A DNA stretch of 64,000 nt from Pseudoalteromonas luteoviolacea H33-S (GCF_001625695.1 NZ_AUXY01000072.1:1-64000), one strand, 5' to 3'. Positions 52,265 through 61,328 are shown, numbered from the stretch's first letter. Program-made: numbers and translations. The notes: generated by a model not told the origin, from the letters alone.

Positions 52265-52849
52265 TTAAGTAAGTTGCTTATTTTTTGCTTGTAAGATCAA
52301 CATGGTGAGTAATAACCCACACGTCAGAGCCATAATAGCTGAACCAACAAATGTATAGATGTCATAAATCAATGTCAAAGATAGCCAACCAAGGCCATTT
52401 CTTAACGCATTTTCAATCAAGGCTAATACATTCATAATACCTGCTACTATAAATAGCCAATGAAAAAGACCATCAAAGTCAGTAAGTACAATCTTGCTTG
52501 AGCTTGAGAAAAACCGTGAAATTTGCACTCTAAAAATAAAAAGCGCAATAGCAAATAGGTTGATTAACAGTTGTATGCCAAATATTTTGGTACCCACAAT
52601 GAGGTAGTCATCGTCTGGTGAACCTAAATCTATGAGACCGGTACTAAATAAACTATATTCAGTTAATGCAACAACGGCGAGCATAATAGAGATATGGCAA
52701 ATATTAGGCTCTTTTTGCAGTAAGCCAAATATAAAGCAGAAAGCTAGTACTGGAAGGTAAACGTGAAAGACTACCTGAGGGTCATCTATTTGCAGATAAA
52801 AAGCGATAAGTGCAATGACTGAAACAAGTATCAAATGTACCATTTTCAT
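52265..52849 (-). CDS. Five-helix membrane protein, unknown
   Basis: The protein has 194 residues with helices such as ILVSVIALIAFYLQI, VYLPVLAFCFIFGLL, GIQLLINLFAIALFIF, WLFIVAGIMNVLALIE and IMALTCGLLLTMLIL. No family is recognised. It lies 97 nt downstream of the GG-leader peptide on the same strand, so an immunity or export-accessory role is possible. That is inference from position only. Confidence 0.65.
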   Translation of the reverse strand: MKMVHLILVSVIALIAFYLQIDDPQVVFHVYLPVLAFCFIFGLLQKEPNICHISIMLAVVALTEYSLFSTGLIDLGSPDDDYLIVGTKIFGIQLLINLFAIALFIFRVQISRFFSSSSKIVLTDFDGLFHWLFIVAGIMNVLALIENALRNGLGWLSLTLIYDIYTFVGSAIMALTCGLLLTMLILQAKNKQLT

Positions 52850-52946
52850 AGAGTTAATTACTTATATTTGAGCTTTATTCAGTAATGTATTCTAAAGCTG
52901 AGATTATATAAATTCTGAGCTTGATAAAATACGCCAATAAATAGTT

Positions 52947-53048
52947 TTAACCTTGTGGAGTTATAACTTGAATCTCATGAGGTTGCTTTGGCATAAATAA
53001 TGAGCCTCCAATGACTTTTTTTAGAGATTCTTGGTTGAGTGATTTCAT
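52947..53048 (-). CDS. Double-glycine-leader peptide precursor (33 aa)
   Basis: The 33-codon gene begins 2 nt after the stop of the XRE gene at 53051-53299 and has its own aagga ribosome site 6 nt before the ATG. The N-terminal 15 residues (MKSLNQESLKKVIGG) match the classical GG leader: hydrophobic residues at the -4/-7/-12-type positions and a terminal GG, the target of C39 peptidases. The remaining 18 residues (start SLF, end TPQG) have no Cys and two Pro. Position, ribosome site and leader make it a real gene. It may be exported by the C39-ABC transporter in this window or another one. Its role as bacteriocin or signal is not determined. Confidence 0.72.
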   Translation of the reverse strand: MKSLNQESLKKVIGGSLFMPKQPHEIQVITPQG

Positions 53049-53050
53049 AA

Positions 53051-53299
53051 TTATTCCTTATCGTTAATGTCTTTTGGATCGTTTAATTTGTTCGATACAT
53101 TGCTAATTTGTATCATCAGTGGGTTAATGTCAATTTTACAATAAGCTAGCCATTTGAAAAAATGACTCATCCGTGGCTCACCGACCCCAAGCTCATAATT
53201 ACTCACCGTTTCTCTGGTGATATTGAGCTTATCGGCCATTTGCTTTTGAGTGAAGCCTGCTTTTTTGCGCATGGCTTTGAGGTCGTCACCGCTTATCAC
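53051..53299 (-). CDS. XRE-family regulator B, upstream of the GG peptide
   Basis: The protein has 82 residues. The HTH is DLKAMRKKAGFTQKQMADKL, NITRETVSNYELGVGEPRMS. It differs from the other two XRE proteins of this region. It is the first gene of a two-gene unit with the GG peptide. The 12-base tandem repeat at 53356-53379, 57 bases upstream of its start, is a candidate operator. Confidence 0.88.
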   Translation of the reverse strand: MISGDDLKAMRKKAGFTQKQMADKLNITRETVSNYELGVGEPRMSHFFKWLAYCKIDINPLMIQISNVSNKLNDPKDINDKE

Positions 53300-53355
53300 A
53301 TTTGATTTCCTTTTGGATAAATATCAAAGGTTTTATCTCATGTAACTGTATAAGG

Positions 53356-53379
53356 CATTATGTCTTACATTATGTCTTA
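53356..53379. promoter_or_regulatory. Tandem 12-bp repeat, candidate XRE operator
   Basis: CATTATGTCTTA occurs twice without a gap. It lies between the divergent XRE genes (starts at 53299 minus and 53583 plus), nearer the one with the GG peptide. A perfect short tandem is unusual in an AT-rich spacer and suggests cooperative binding. Confidence 0.5.
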
Positions 53380-53582
53380 AACAGTGTGATGAGACTTGCT
53401 ACATCAAGCTTTGAATTTTTACAAAAATGCTGAAGGTAAGAAAATTTCTCATAAATATTCCTTTTCATAAAATTCGAAGATTTTTCCACATTAACCATTT
53501 TATATTATTAACAATGCATTTTCATAAGTAAATATGGAAACTGATTTTAGAGTAGTATGTTGGTGAATTTTCGAGGGAAACG

Positions 53583-53861
53583 ATGAAAAATAATGTCATA
53601 AGAAGAAAAGTAACAGTGAACGACTTAATGTCTGAGGTTCAGCACAATTTACGCAGGTTAAGAAAAAAGAATAATCTGACGCAAACCCAATTGGGAGCAA
53701 AGCTCTGTGTAGATCAAGCAACTATTAGTAATTTTGAAACCGGCAGGACGGTGATGACATTGGCCCAGCTTTACGAAATGTATTTGATTTTTGGTGATGA
53801 ATTTGATTGCCCATTTATTCAATATACAGGTAAAGACAATAGTATGGCGGCTAGGCTGTAA
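53583..53861 (+). CDS. XRE-family regulator C, paralogue of regulator A
   Basis: The protein has 92 residues. The HTH LRRLRKKNNLTQTQLGAKLC, VDQATISNFETGRTVMTLAQ corresponds position by position to the regulator at 51033-51320. The start is an ATG with gaggga upstream. It is a single gene with no obvious partner on its downstream side. Confidence 0.88.
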   Translation: MKNNVIRRKVTVNDLMSEVQHNLRRLRKKNNLTQTQLGAKLCVDQATISNFETGRTVMTLAQLYEMYLIFGDEFDCPFIQYTGKDNSMAARL

Positions 53862-54128
53862 AGTAGTCGCGTCGAGTGATTACTTTTTTAATTACATTTG
53901 TACCACATAATGAAAATCTCGCTTTCATAGTGTTTATGGGTTTAATTATATTGTAGATTTAATTTAATAAGTATAAATTTTAATAAATTAAACTTTTTTA
54001 AATTTGGTATCTATTAATCTTTCCTTTGGTGGATTATCCATGTTTGGCTGTCTTTATTAACTAATGTGACCTTCTGCTTATTTTGGAATAAACAGTACAT
54101 TGATTAAAGTGGCAAGGCAGCTTGTTAC

Positions 54129-54962
54129 CTACATTAAATAAAATCGCACGGGCACCATGACGGTGTGCTCGCGCATTGCCGGTGGTGGCAGCGGTAGGGG
54201 TTGTGCGCGTTTAACAACGCTTTTGGCTTCTTTATTGAGTAGCGGATAGCGGGATGATTGCACAATTTCGATATTGCGTGCCTGGCCTTTATCGTCGATA
54301 TCAAAACTGACCATAATCGTTGCTTCTTGGCCTCTTTTACGGGCTATTGTGGGATAGCGTTTTTTCTTCGCAAGGTGGGCGATGAGCACCGCCTGCCAAG
54401 TTTGCTTAGCGACTAATGCAAGTTGGGTATCCTGACCTTGCTGCAGGGCTTGATTTTGCTGTGCAGTGGCATCTGTTTCAATTTCTTTAGCGCGACTGGC
54501 GACACTTTCTTGCTTTGCTGGTTTTTCAGCGTCTTGCTTGGGTAATTCCAGCAGCTGTTCTGGCTTGGGGGCTTGCGGTGGTTGCTCAGCGACTTGTTCA
54601 AGTTTGGGCTTACGGTCCTGTGTTGGCTTAGGTTCAGGTTTAGGCTTCGGTTCTTGGGGTTTCTGCGGTTTTTTGGCCATGGCTATCTTCCCATCATGGG
54701 CTAAAGCGATGTCGCTCGATGGGGTGGTTGGAAGCGCTTTTGGTGGCGGTGTGTTGGCCGATTGAGCCTGCGCATTTTGCAGCTCTTGAGACTGACTTTT
54801 GGCTTTAGCTAATGGAGCTAGTTTTACCACAAACGGCGCTTTTGATATGGCAGGTTTTGCAGGCGTATGGGGTTGCCAATGCCAAAGCGCTGCACCGAGT
54901 ATGACAAGGTGCAAGCAAACAGCCCAAAAAAATCCTAACAACCAATCACGGCGAGTGAGCAC
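54129..54962 (-). CDS. TonB-family energy transducer (HasB-like)
   Basis: The protein has 277 residues from GTG 54962. It has one N-terminal membrane helix (GFFWAVCLHLVILGAALW), a Pro/Lys/Glu-rich spacer (PKPEPKPTQDRKPKLEQ and similar), and the C-terminal TonB domain (YPTIARKRGQEATIMVSFDI, then YPLLNKEAKSVVKRA, ending in MVPVRFYLM). It would pass proton-motive energy from ExbBD to a heme/hemophore receptor. It follows exbD without a gap in a has-type locus, so a dedicated HasB is likely. The receptor hasR is not in the window. Confidence 0.92.
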   Translation of the reverse strand: MLTRRDWLLGFFWAVCLHLVILGAALWHWQPHTPAKPAISKAPFVVKLAPLAKAKSQSQELQNAQAQSANTPPPKALPTTPSSDIALAHDGKIAMAKKPQKPQEPKPKPEPKPTQDRKPKLEQVAEQPPQAPKPEQLLELPKQDAEKPAKQESVASRAKEIETDATAQQNQALQQGQDTQLALVAKQTWQAVLIAHLAKKKRYPTIARKRGQEATIMVSFDIDDKGQARNIEIVQSSRYPLLNKEAKSVVKRAQPLPLPPPAMREHTVMVPVRFYLM

Positions 54963-55382
54963 TTAATTTAAATCCTCTTCACCAATGAGGGACACATTGA
55001 GGTAGCCGATACTGCGTAATGTATTAAGTACGCCTATTACATTGCCATAATCTACTTTTTCGTCGGCTCGGATAAACACGATTTGCTCAGGGTTATTGTG
55101 GCTCGCTATATTGAGCGCGGCTTCTAGCCCGTCTTTGGACACCGCTTGATCGCCTAAAAATAGCTGTAACTCTTTGTCTAATGACAAGATAAGCTGGTTT
55201 TGTTCTAAGGTTTGCGCCTGTGCATCGGCGCCGGGGAGCTCAAGCGGCACAGAAACGGTCGACAGAGGCGCGGCTACCATGAAGATGATCAATAATACTA
55301 ACATGACATCGATAAACGGCGTCATGTTGATCTCATTATTGAGTGCAAACTCGTCTTGGTCGCCATCATTCATCATCGCCAT
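54963..55382 (-). CDS. exbD: ExbD/TolR-family biopolymer transport protein
   Basis: The protein has 139 residues: a short cytoplasmic N-terminus (FALNNEINMTPFIDVMLVLL, with the proton-pathway Asp in FIDVML), one membrane helix and a periplasmic domain with the typical VFIRADEKVDYGNVI. It forms the ExbB-ExbD-TonB motor with its neighbours; it lies 1 nt after exbB and abuts tonB. Confidence 0.95.
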   Translation of the reverse strand: MAMMNDGDQDEFALNNEINMTPFIDVMLVLLIIFMVAAPLSTVSVPLELPGADAQAQTLEQNQLILSLDKELQLFLGDQAVSKDGLEAALNIASHNNPEQIVFIRADEKVDYGNVIGVLNTLRSIGYLNVSLIGEEDLN

Positions 55383-55383
55383 A

Positions 55384-56094
55384 TCAACGCAGCTCCAGTT
55401 GGCGGCCAGCCAAAACTAACAGTTGGCTTGAAAATGCATTGAGTTGCTTACGATATAGTGCGATATTGCGAGTAAAGTGATTGTACATTAAGACTGCGGG
55501 AATAGCCGCGACTAAGCCTAAAGCGGTGGCCAAAAGGGCCTCTGCGATGCCCGGTGCAACCACGGCTAAGTTGGTGCTATTAGTCGCCGCAATACCAATA
55601 AAGCTGTTCATAATTCCCCAAACGGTGCCAAACAGGCCAATAAAAGGGGCGGTGGAGCCAATAGAGGCTAAAGAACCCGTGCCTTGAGTGAGGCCATCCG
55701 TGAATTCGTCGGCACGGGTTTTCATGCGCTGCAGAGATCTTTCCTTGACCCCTTCAGCTGTGGCATTATTTTTGGCGCCCCAGTCCATTTCGATTAGAAC
55801 CTCTTCGACGAGTTGCGCTTCTAATACATCTGCATTGTTTAGCTTTATCAGATCATCTTGGTTGCGGCTGTGTGCTAATAAGTGTGAGAGGCGCTTTTGC
55901 GCGAGTTTAATTTGCTTCTGCTTGGTAATAAATACGGCCCAGCAAGCAACAGAGGCGGCGACTAACATCAACATCACGCTTTTGACCACCCAGTCTGCCT
56001 GCATAAACATGGCATAGGCCGTGAGCGACCCCGTGCCGCTCGCAGATGCACTAAAAGTGGGTGCGAGCGCCAAAAAGGCGAAAGCTTTTTTCAT
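55384..56094 (-). CDS. exbB: ExbB/TolQ-family biopolymer transport protein
   Basis: The protein has 236 residues. It begins with a signal-like segment (AFLALAPTFSASA) as in many ExbB proteins. It has three membrane helices and the MotA/TolQ/ExbB signature (TAPFIGLFGTVWGIMNSFIG, then GIAEALLATALGLVAAIPAV). Proton-channel protein of the TonB motor; first gene of the exbB-exbD-tonB operon. Confidence 0.95.
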   Translation of the reverse strand: MKKAFAFLALAPTFSASASGTGSLTAYAMFMQADWVVKSVMLMLVAASVACWAVFITKQKQIKLAQKRLSHLLAHSRNQDDLIKLNNADVLEAQLVEEVLIEMDWGAKNNATAEGVKERSLQRMKTRADEFTDGLTQGTGSLASIGSTAPFIGLFGTVWGIMNSFIGIAATNSTNLAVVAPGIAEALLATALGLVAAIPAVLMYNHFTRNIALYRKQLNAFSSQLLVLAGRQLELR

Positions 56095-56402
56095 TGTTAT
56101 AAACCTCTGACTTCACTAAAAACAAACCCCTATAGTTAAAGAACGCATGAGATTAAAAAAACAGTAATACTTTTTTAACTTTTTATTCTGTGACCAGAAA
56201 ATAGCTGCTATGGCTCGGTCACAGTTTGATTATATTGGATGGTAGTCTTGAGCTTGGCGATGGCTGAATAAGATGTGTTGTTAGCTGCCTTACTGAAAAA
56301 GGCGCTCGATCAAAATAGGCCCGCCGATGATGCAAAATGACATCGGGGAAATGGCGGGCACTATGACCAAGTTCGATAAGTGTATCAAAATAGGTACATT
56401 TT
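56095..56402. other. Intergenic region between hasE and exbB
   Basis: About 310 bases. A long imperfect hairpin lies at about 56322-56363: GCCCGCC/GGCGGGC as outer arms and GATG/CATC inside. It may end hasDE transcription. The rest should contain the exbB promoter. A 67-codon frame through this region has no ribosome site and is not supported. Confidence 0.45.
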
Positions 56403-57686
56403 TTAAATATCTGCCATGGCATTGGGAATTCTGTCAGTCAGCGGTTTGAGTAGGTAGCTGAGCATGGGGCGCTCCCCATTTTTAACAAACGCTTGCACTG
56501 GCATACCTGGTTGCAACACCAAACTATCACTCAGTGCATCTTGATTAACGCGGATCGCCACTTGGTAATAAGGCTGCCCAGTGCGCTCATCATTGATGGT
56601 GTCTTGGGCTAGGCGCTCAACCTGTCCTTTTACTTTCGGGGTTGTGCTGGTATTGAATGCGCTGAATAGCAGATCGACATCTTGACCAAGGGCAACACTG
56701 TCTATCAAGTTACTTGGGATTTTGGCATTCACTATCAACCTTTGCCCTTTAGGGACAATTTCCATCAACAATTGAGATTGAGACACCACATCACCAAATG
56801 CGTCCAAGCCAACAACTTGACCTGCAACAGGCGCACGAATTTCACTGTTGTCCAAGCTAAATTGAGCTGCTGTCATTCTTTGTTTGAAGTCACTGATGCT
56901 AGATTGGTTCTTCGCTCTTTGCTGACTGACTTCTTGACGATAGCCTTTGAGGGTTTGCTGGTGTTGAGTATCTAGCTCTAATAGTCTGGCTTGTTGAGAC
57001 AAGAGCTCGGATTGCGCATTGGCCAAATCAGCGCGAATTTCGGCGGCTTGTGCCTTTAGCTGATACAGTTGTTCTTGTGATTGAAAGCCTTTTTTCACCA
57101 AAGCTTGGGTATCATTCACCCAATTATCGTACACCTCTGCTCTTTGCTTATGGCTATCAACAACATGGGTAAGACCCGAAATGCGAGATTGCGTAGTGTG
57201 CTTATTGTCGAGCATTAACTTAAGTTGTGCTTTCAAGGCCGCGCGACGTTGCTCGAACATTTGCTGATTTAGCGCCATCGCTTGAACAGCTTGCGGTAAA
57301 TCCACGCTTGTCAGAGTATCCGAGTAAATGAGCTGCTGCGCATCGCGTAACTCTGCATCTAGGCGCTCTTTTTCAGCCAGTGCTAAATAGTACTGTGTGG
57401 TTGCAGCGGCAAGCTGACTTTTTGCCACCTTGCTATCTAGGATCAGCAGCGCCTCACCTTGCTCTACCCACTGTCCATTTTGCACCAATAATTGGTCAAG
57501 TACGCCGTGTTGCGGAGCTTGGATCTGCTTTTTGTGGCCAGAAACGATGACTTGGCCCTCAACGACCACGCCTTTGTCGAGTGGGGCAAATGCACCCCAG
57601 AGTAAAAATATGCCCAAGCTTAGCGCGATGATCGTCCAGCCAAGTCGAATATGTTTGCTTCCCGCGATAGTGTGCTGTGTTGTCAC
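56403..57686 (-). CDS. hasE: Type I secretion membrane fusion protein (HasE/PrtE-like)
   Basis: The protein has 427 residues from GTG 57686, which starts 1 nt after the hasD stop with an agagga site; the longer frame inside hasD is not likely. One membrane helix (RLGWTIIALSLGIFLLWGAF) is followed by the HlyD lipoyl segment (QAPQHGVLDQLLVQNGQWVE), a long coiled coil, a second lipoyl half (IRAPVAGQVVGLDAFG) and the beta-barrel region. With HasD and an outer-membrane TolC-like protein (not here) it would export the hemophore. Confidence 0.93.
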   Translation of the reverse strand: MTTQHTIAGSKHIRLGWTIIALSLGIFLLWGAFAPLDKGVVVEGQVIVSGHKKQIQAPQHGVLDQLLVQNGQWVEQGEALLILDSKVAKSQLAAATTQYYLALAEKERLDAELRDAQQLIYSDTLTSVDLPQAVQAMALNQQMFEQRRAALKAQLKLMLDNKHTTQSRISGLTHVVDSHKQRAEVYDNWVNDTQALVKKGFQSQEQLYQLKAQAAEIRADLANAQSELLSQQARLLELDTQHQQTLKGYRQEVSQQRAKNQSSISDFKQRMTAAQFSLDNSEIRAPVAGQVVGLDAFGDVVSQSQLLMEIVPKGQRLIVNAKIPSNLIDSVALGQDVDLLFSAFNTSTTPKVKGQVERLAQDTINDERTGQPYYQVAIRVNQDALSDSLVLQPGMPVQAFVKNGERPMLSYLLKPLTDRIPNAMADI

Positions 57687-57687
57687 G

Positions 57688-59394
57688 TTACGCTGCTCCT
57701 CTTTGACCTTGCTTGGCTTGCTGCATCGCTCCAAGTACTTGCTGTTTAGGACCAAATGCTTGCACATGGCCCTTGTTAAGTAACAAGATCTTATCGCTTA
57801 GATTTAAAATATTGGCTCTGTGGGTGATAAAAATAATACTAGAACCAGACTGCTTGAGTGTTTTAAGGGTGTTAGCCAGTGCGGCTTCACCGGCATCATC
57901 TAGGTTAGAATTGGCTTCATCTAAAATGACCAGTTTTGGGTCACCATACACTGCTCTGGCAAGGCCTATGCGCTGCTTTTCACCGCCGGATAAGCCCATG
58001 CCCCCGTCACCCAGCACGGTATTGTAGCCATCGGGTAATTTTAAGATCATCTCATGCACGCCTGCCAATTGCGCCGCTTTGATGACAGCTGCGTCATTAA
58101 TGTCGCCAAATCGGGCAATATTCTCACTGATGCTACCTGCAAATAAGCCCACATCTTGAGGCAAATACCCCAAGTGTGGGCCTAGGCTCTGCTTGTTCCA
58201 TTGAAAAATATCGGCACCATCTAAGCGCACTTTGCCCATTCGCGGTGCCCAAATACCTGTAATAAGGCGCGCAATTGATGATTTACCAGCGCCAGAGGGG
58301 CCTATGATCGCTAAAATTTCTCCGGGATTAATCTCAAAGTTGATGTTACTCAGAGAAGGAGTTTGCGCCATCGGTGGGATCAAAGTGGCATTTTCTACAC
58401 TGAGTTTGCCCGTCGGGGTTGGTAAATCTAGTCCAGTTTGAGGCTCTGGGTACTGATGCAGCAGGGCATCGAGACGTTGACGAGAGAGTTTCACGCTTTG
58501 CCACTGTTTAAATGCCCCGACGAGTTGCTCCACTGGAGATAACATACGTCCTGCGATAATGGAACCAGCGATCATCATGCCTGCGGTGATCTGGCCGTCA
58601 ACGGCAAGCCAAGCGCCAGCGCCTAAAACAACCGATTGCAGTGCAAGGCGCAATATTTTACTGGTTGCGGTGAGCACAGAGCTGAGATTACTGGCTTCAC
58701 TTTGATGGCGAATACCCGCTTGATGCTGTGCCTGCCAGCGGCTTTGCAAACTGTGTTGCATCCCCATCGCTTGTGCAACTTCAGCATTGTTAATGATGCC
58801 ACTGGCAAGGCGCGTGGCATTGGCTGTGGCTTGTGAAGATGCCTGTAAGGGCTTTTTCGCCCAGACTTCGTTGAGTAGTGCCAGTATCAGTAAGATCACC
58901 GTACCGACGAGGGCTATTGTGCCCAGCAATGGGTGAAAGAAAAATAATACAATAAGGAAAAGCGGGGCCCAAGGGGCATCAAAAAACGCAAATATGCCCG
59001 TCCCGGTCATAAATTGACGAACTTGGTTAAGGTCGTTAATCAACAGGCCTGGGTTAGCATTACCAACCTTGATTTGATGTTGATAAACAGCGTCAAATAC
59101 CTGCGTATGTAGCTCGTTATCAAAATGTTCGCTTATGCCAATCAGTACGCGGCTACGGACCCACTCTAGTGCGCCCATTAATAAAAAGAAGCCCGCAACT
59201 ATGATGGAAATCAACAATAAAGTATCTATATTCGCAGAGCTTAAAACGCGGTCGTACACTTGCAACATGTAAATCGCGGGGATCAACATGAGCAAGTTGA
59301 TAATGGCGCTGAACCCAGCAACATGCAGCAGGCTACGCTTTTGCTTATGTAAGGCGCGCTTTAAGGCTTCACTTGGCACCATCATGGGTTTCAT
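57688..59394 (-). CDS. hasD: Type I secretion ABC transporter (HasD/PrtD-like)
   Basis: The protein has 568 residues, the length of PrtD/HasD transporters. There is no peptidase or CLD domain. Six membrane helices fill 20-310 (for example FSAIINLLMLIPAIYMLQVY), then the ABC domain: Walker A IIGPSGAGKSSIARL, signature GLSGGEKQRIGLARAV and Walker B LVILDEANSNLDDAG. The start codon overlaps the stop of the preceding gene (ATGA). The substrate is probably HasA encoded upstream on the same strand. Confidence 0.95.
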   Translation of the reverse strand: MKPMMVPSEALKRALHKQKRSLLHVAGFSAIINLLMLIPAIYMLQVYDRVLSSANIDTLLLISIIVAGFFLLMGALEWVRSRVLIGISEHFDNELHTQVFDAVYQHQIKVGNANPGLLINDLNQVRQFMTGTGIFAFFDAPWAPLFLIVLFFFHPLLGTIALVGTVILLILALLNEVWAKKPLQASSQATANATRLASGIINNAEVAQAMGMQHSLQSRWQAQHQAGIRHQSEASNLSSVLTATSKILRLALQSVVLGAGAWLAVDGQITAGMMIAGSIIAGRMLSPVEQLVGAFKQWQSVKLSRQRLDALLHQYPEPQTGLDLPTPTGKLSVENATLIPPMAQTPSLSNINFEINPGEILAIIGPSGAGKSSIARLITGIWAPRMGKVRLDGADIFQWNKQSLGPHLGYLPQDVGLFAGSISENIARFGDINDAAVIKAAQLAGVHEMILKLPDGYNTVLGDGGMGLSGGEKQRIGLARAVYGDPKLVILDEANSNLDDAGEAALANTLKTLKQSGSSIIFITHRANILNLSDKILLLNKGHVQAFGPKQQVLGAMQQAKQGQRGAA

Positions 59395-61280
59395 GATTGG
59401 CTCCTACGGCGGCGAAGTCGTCTCACACCTAGCGCACTTAAGAATGTCAAAGCTGCAAAACCAAGTGCGCCACCATTACCATAGCTTAAGGTTTCTTCTT
59501 GTTTTATTTTTGCTTCTGCATTGACGTAAAGCGTCGATAGCGCACCTAATCGTGAACCAACATCGGCATCTCGACAGTTAATTGTAAAGGTGTAAATACC
59601 TGACTCAGGTGAGATTTTAATACTGCCTTGCGACTCGATTTGTCCATCTGGCACCCAATCACCGACAGCCACGCCGCCAATCGCAACACAGTCAGCTGCA
59701 TTGTGGCTACTCCAAGTGACTTCTACTTCTTCACCAAGTTGGGCATTGCCAGGCGTGATACTGATAGACACAGAGCCGGTTGGTTTTAAACCACTTAAAT
59801 CGACCTCAAAAACCGTACCTCGGTTGTCGGCGAGAAAAGTTCCTCCATATTGATCTGAGTAGCCTCTACCACCATACAGGGTGGTACCATACAGTTTACC
59901 GTTTTCAGCTAACATGAGTCCGGTTGGTACCTTGCCATCTGAGTCTTCGGCAATTCCAGCTTTAAACGAATGCACATGTTCAAACCCACTTTCAATGATT
60001 TGGCCATTTTCAATTTGTATATCCGCTAAATTAAGTCGATAAATAGTCCCATCGAGTGTCATATTTCCAGGGTGGTTTGGATACTCATTGCCTTCAAGTA
60101 CTTGTGTATTTTCACTCTTATGTATGCCACCGCTCATGGTGGTGCCATACAAAAAGCCTGTATCGGTTATCACCATAGGACCACGGGGTTGACTGCCGTT
60201 TTCGCCATTGAATGTATGCAGCAAATTAAACTCAGAGCCATCTTTTTTAATTCTAAAGAGTGAGCCATGGGGATTACTGCCTTCATAATGTGGATACTCT
60301 GTGTGGATCAAGCGCTCATTTTTTTCAATGACATTGTGAACTTGGGAGTCTCCACCACAGAGACCGCTGGCAAAACCGATGGCTTTACCGCTATAACTAA
60401 TAATTCCTTTGGACCTGCAGCTCCCCACGGTCGTAGAACCATATAGATAGCCCGCTTCATCTTCAACTAGGTAGGTGGCAATACGGCCTTCATCACCGCT
60501 GCGGGTGTGCCAGGGTACTTCACCTTGGTTGAGGGTAAATTCATGGATCAAGGGCAAGGCTGCAATGGGGTTTTCACCGAGCTCTACTGCATAGAGTGCA
60601 CCGACGACAAAGTCATCATCGATTGAGAGTGTATTAAGGTGCGGTATGCCGCGAGGGTAACCTAAATAGCCATAAAGTGTATTACCACTCAATAGCATGC
60701 CGCCAGCAGCGGTGAAGTCGCCATGGGGGTTGTTGTTAAATCTGTATAGCTCCGTCAATGTGTTGTCTTTTTCTAAACGCATTAATCGAGAGTAAGTTTT
60801 ATGATCGGTATCGATAAATAGCAGTCGTTCTTGATTATCGAAAATAGGCTGTACATTTGGTCTGTTGTTGAGCTCTTGTTCTGTGTTGTCAAATAAAATG
60901 ACTTTGTTACTGCCATCTGAGTGCACAGAAAATACATTGCCCTTGAGATCGATACTATAGAGCTTGTCTTCTGTTGGGTGCTCTGCGAAACCAACAAAGC
61001 CTGCAACCTCTTTTGCAAGTGCGAAGTAATGTCCTTGTACTGGTGCTAGTCCCCACATGCTTGGAGCAGTCTCATCTTTATATCCAAAGTAAGATAATCC
61101 GATGAGTTGATCACGCTCAGCGTTATAAATTGGCGGCGCAAATGGCTTACCTGCGGTTGGCCAACCGACAGGGCCTGTAGAGTGTAAAGACGTTAGGTGA
61201 TTAACACTGATCCCTTCTACAGCTGTGGTTGCAAGACTAGAGAAAGACAGGGATAGCAAGCAGAGGCAAAGTTTTTTCAT
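59391..61280 (-). CDS. GloVer-repeat surface protein with GlyGly-CTERM tail
   Basis: The protein has about 629 residues from ATG 61280, which gives a signal peptide (MKKLCLCLLSLSFSSLATTA). The body has repeated beta-propeller-like units with LYGTTMSGG and LYGTTLYGG (TIGR03803 GloVer-type repeats). A domain with SISITPGNAQLGEEVEVTWS follows, and at the end GNGGALGFAALTFLSALGVR plus an Arg-rich stop, a GlyGly-CTERM sorting signal cut by rhombosortase. It is a paralogue of the protein encoded at 62074. It sits between hasA and hasD, overlapping hasD by 4 bases, so it is part of the has operon although it has a Sec-type signal. Heme binding or display is a guess. Confidence 0.82.
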   Translation of the reverse strand: MKKLCLCLLSLSFSSLATTAVEGISVNHLTSLHSTGPVGWPTAGKPFAPPIYNAERDQLIGLSYFGYKDETAPSMWGLAPVQGHYFALAKEVAGFVGFAEHPTEDKLYSIDLKGNVFSVHSDGSNKVILFDNTEQELNNRPNVQPIFDNQERLLFIDTDHKTYSRLMRLEKDNTLTELYRFNNNPHGDFTAAGGMLLSGNTLYGYLGYPRGIPHLNTLSIDDDFVVGALYAVELGENPIAALPLIHEFTLNQGEVPWHTRSGDEGRIATYLVEDEAGYLYGSTTVGSCRSKGIISYSGKAIGFASGLCGGDSQVHNVIEKNERLIHTEYPHYEGSNPHGSLFRIKKDGSEFNLLHTFNGENGSQPRGPMVITDTGFLYGTTMSGGIHKSENTQVLEGNEYPNHPGNMTLDGTIYRLNLADIQIENGQIIESGFEHVHSFKAGIAEDSDGKVPTGLMLAENGKLYGTTLYGGRGYSDQYGGTFLADNRGTVFEVDLSGLKPTGSVSISITPGNAQLGEEVEVTWSSHNAADCVAIGGVAVGDWVPDGQIESQGSIKISPESGIYTFTINCRDADVGSRLGALSTLYVNAEAKIKQEETLSYGNGGALGFAALTFLSALGVRRLRRRRSQS

Positions 61281-61303
61281 AGTAGGCTCAATAAATGGCA
61301 AAT

Positions 61304-61328
61304 TGCACTGCAGCAAAGCTGCAGTGCA
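61304..61328 (-). other. Intercistronic hairpin after hasA
   Basis: TGCACTGCAGC and GCTGCAGTGCA form an 11-bp perfect stem with a 3-nt loop, 7 bases after the hasA stop. No T-run follows on the transcribed strand. In has-type operons such a hairpin lets hasA be made in excess over the exporter genes, by partial termination or RNA protection; this is the likely role here. Confidence 0.65.

Noticed and set aside
50847..54128. Distal end of the second Tn7-like element
   Set aside because: I looked for ATGAAACTTTATT-type sites followed by CCCACA to the right of the IS and found none; the boundary is lost or was deleted.
54466..54765. 99-codon Gly/Ser/Cys-rich plus-strand frame
   Set aside because: It is the antisense of the Pro/Lys-rich spacer of the TonB-family gene; composition explained by that.
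56219..56422. 67-codon minus-strand frame after hasE
   Set aside because: Overlaps the hasE end, has no ribosome site, and spans a large hairpin; no family signal.
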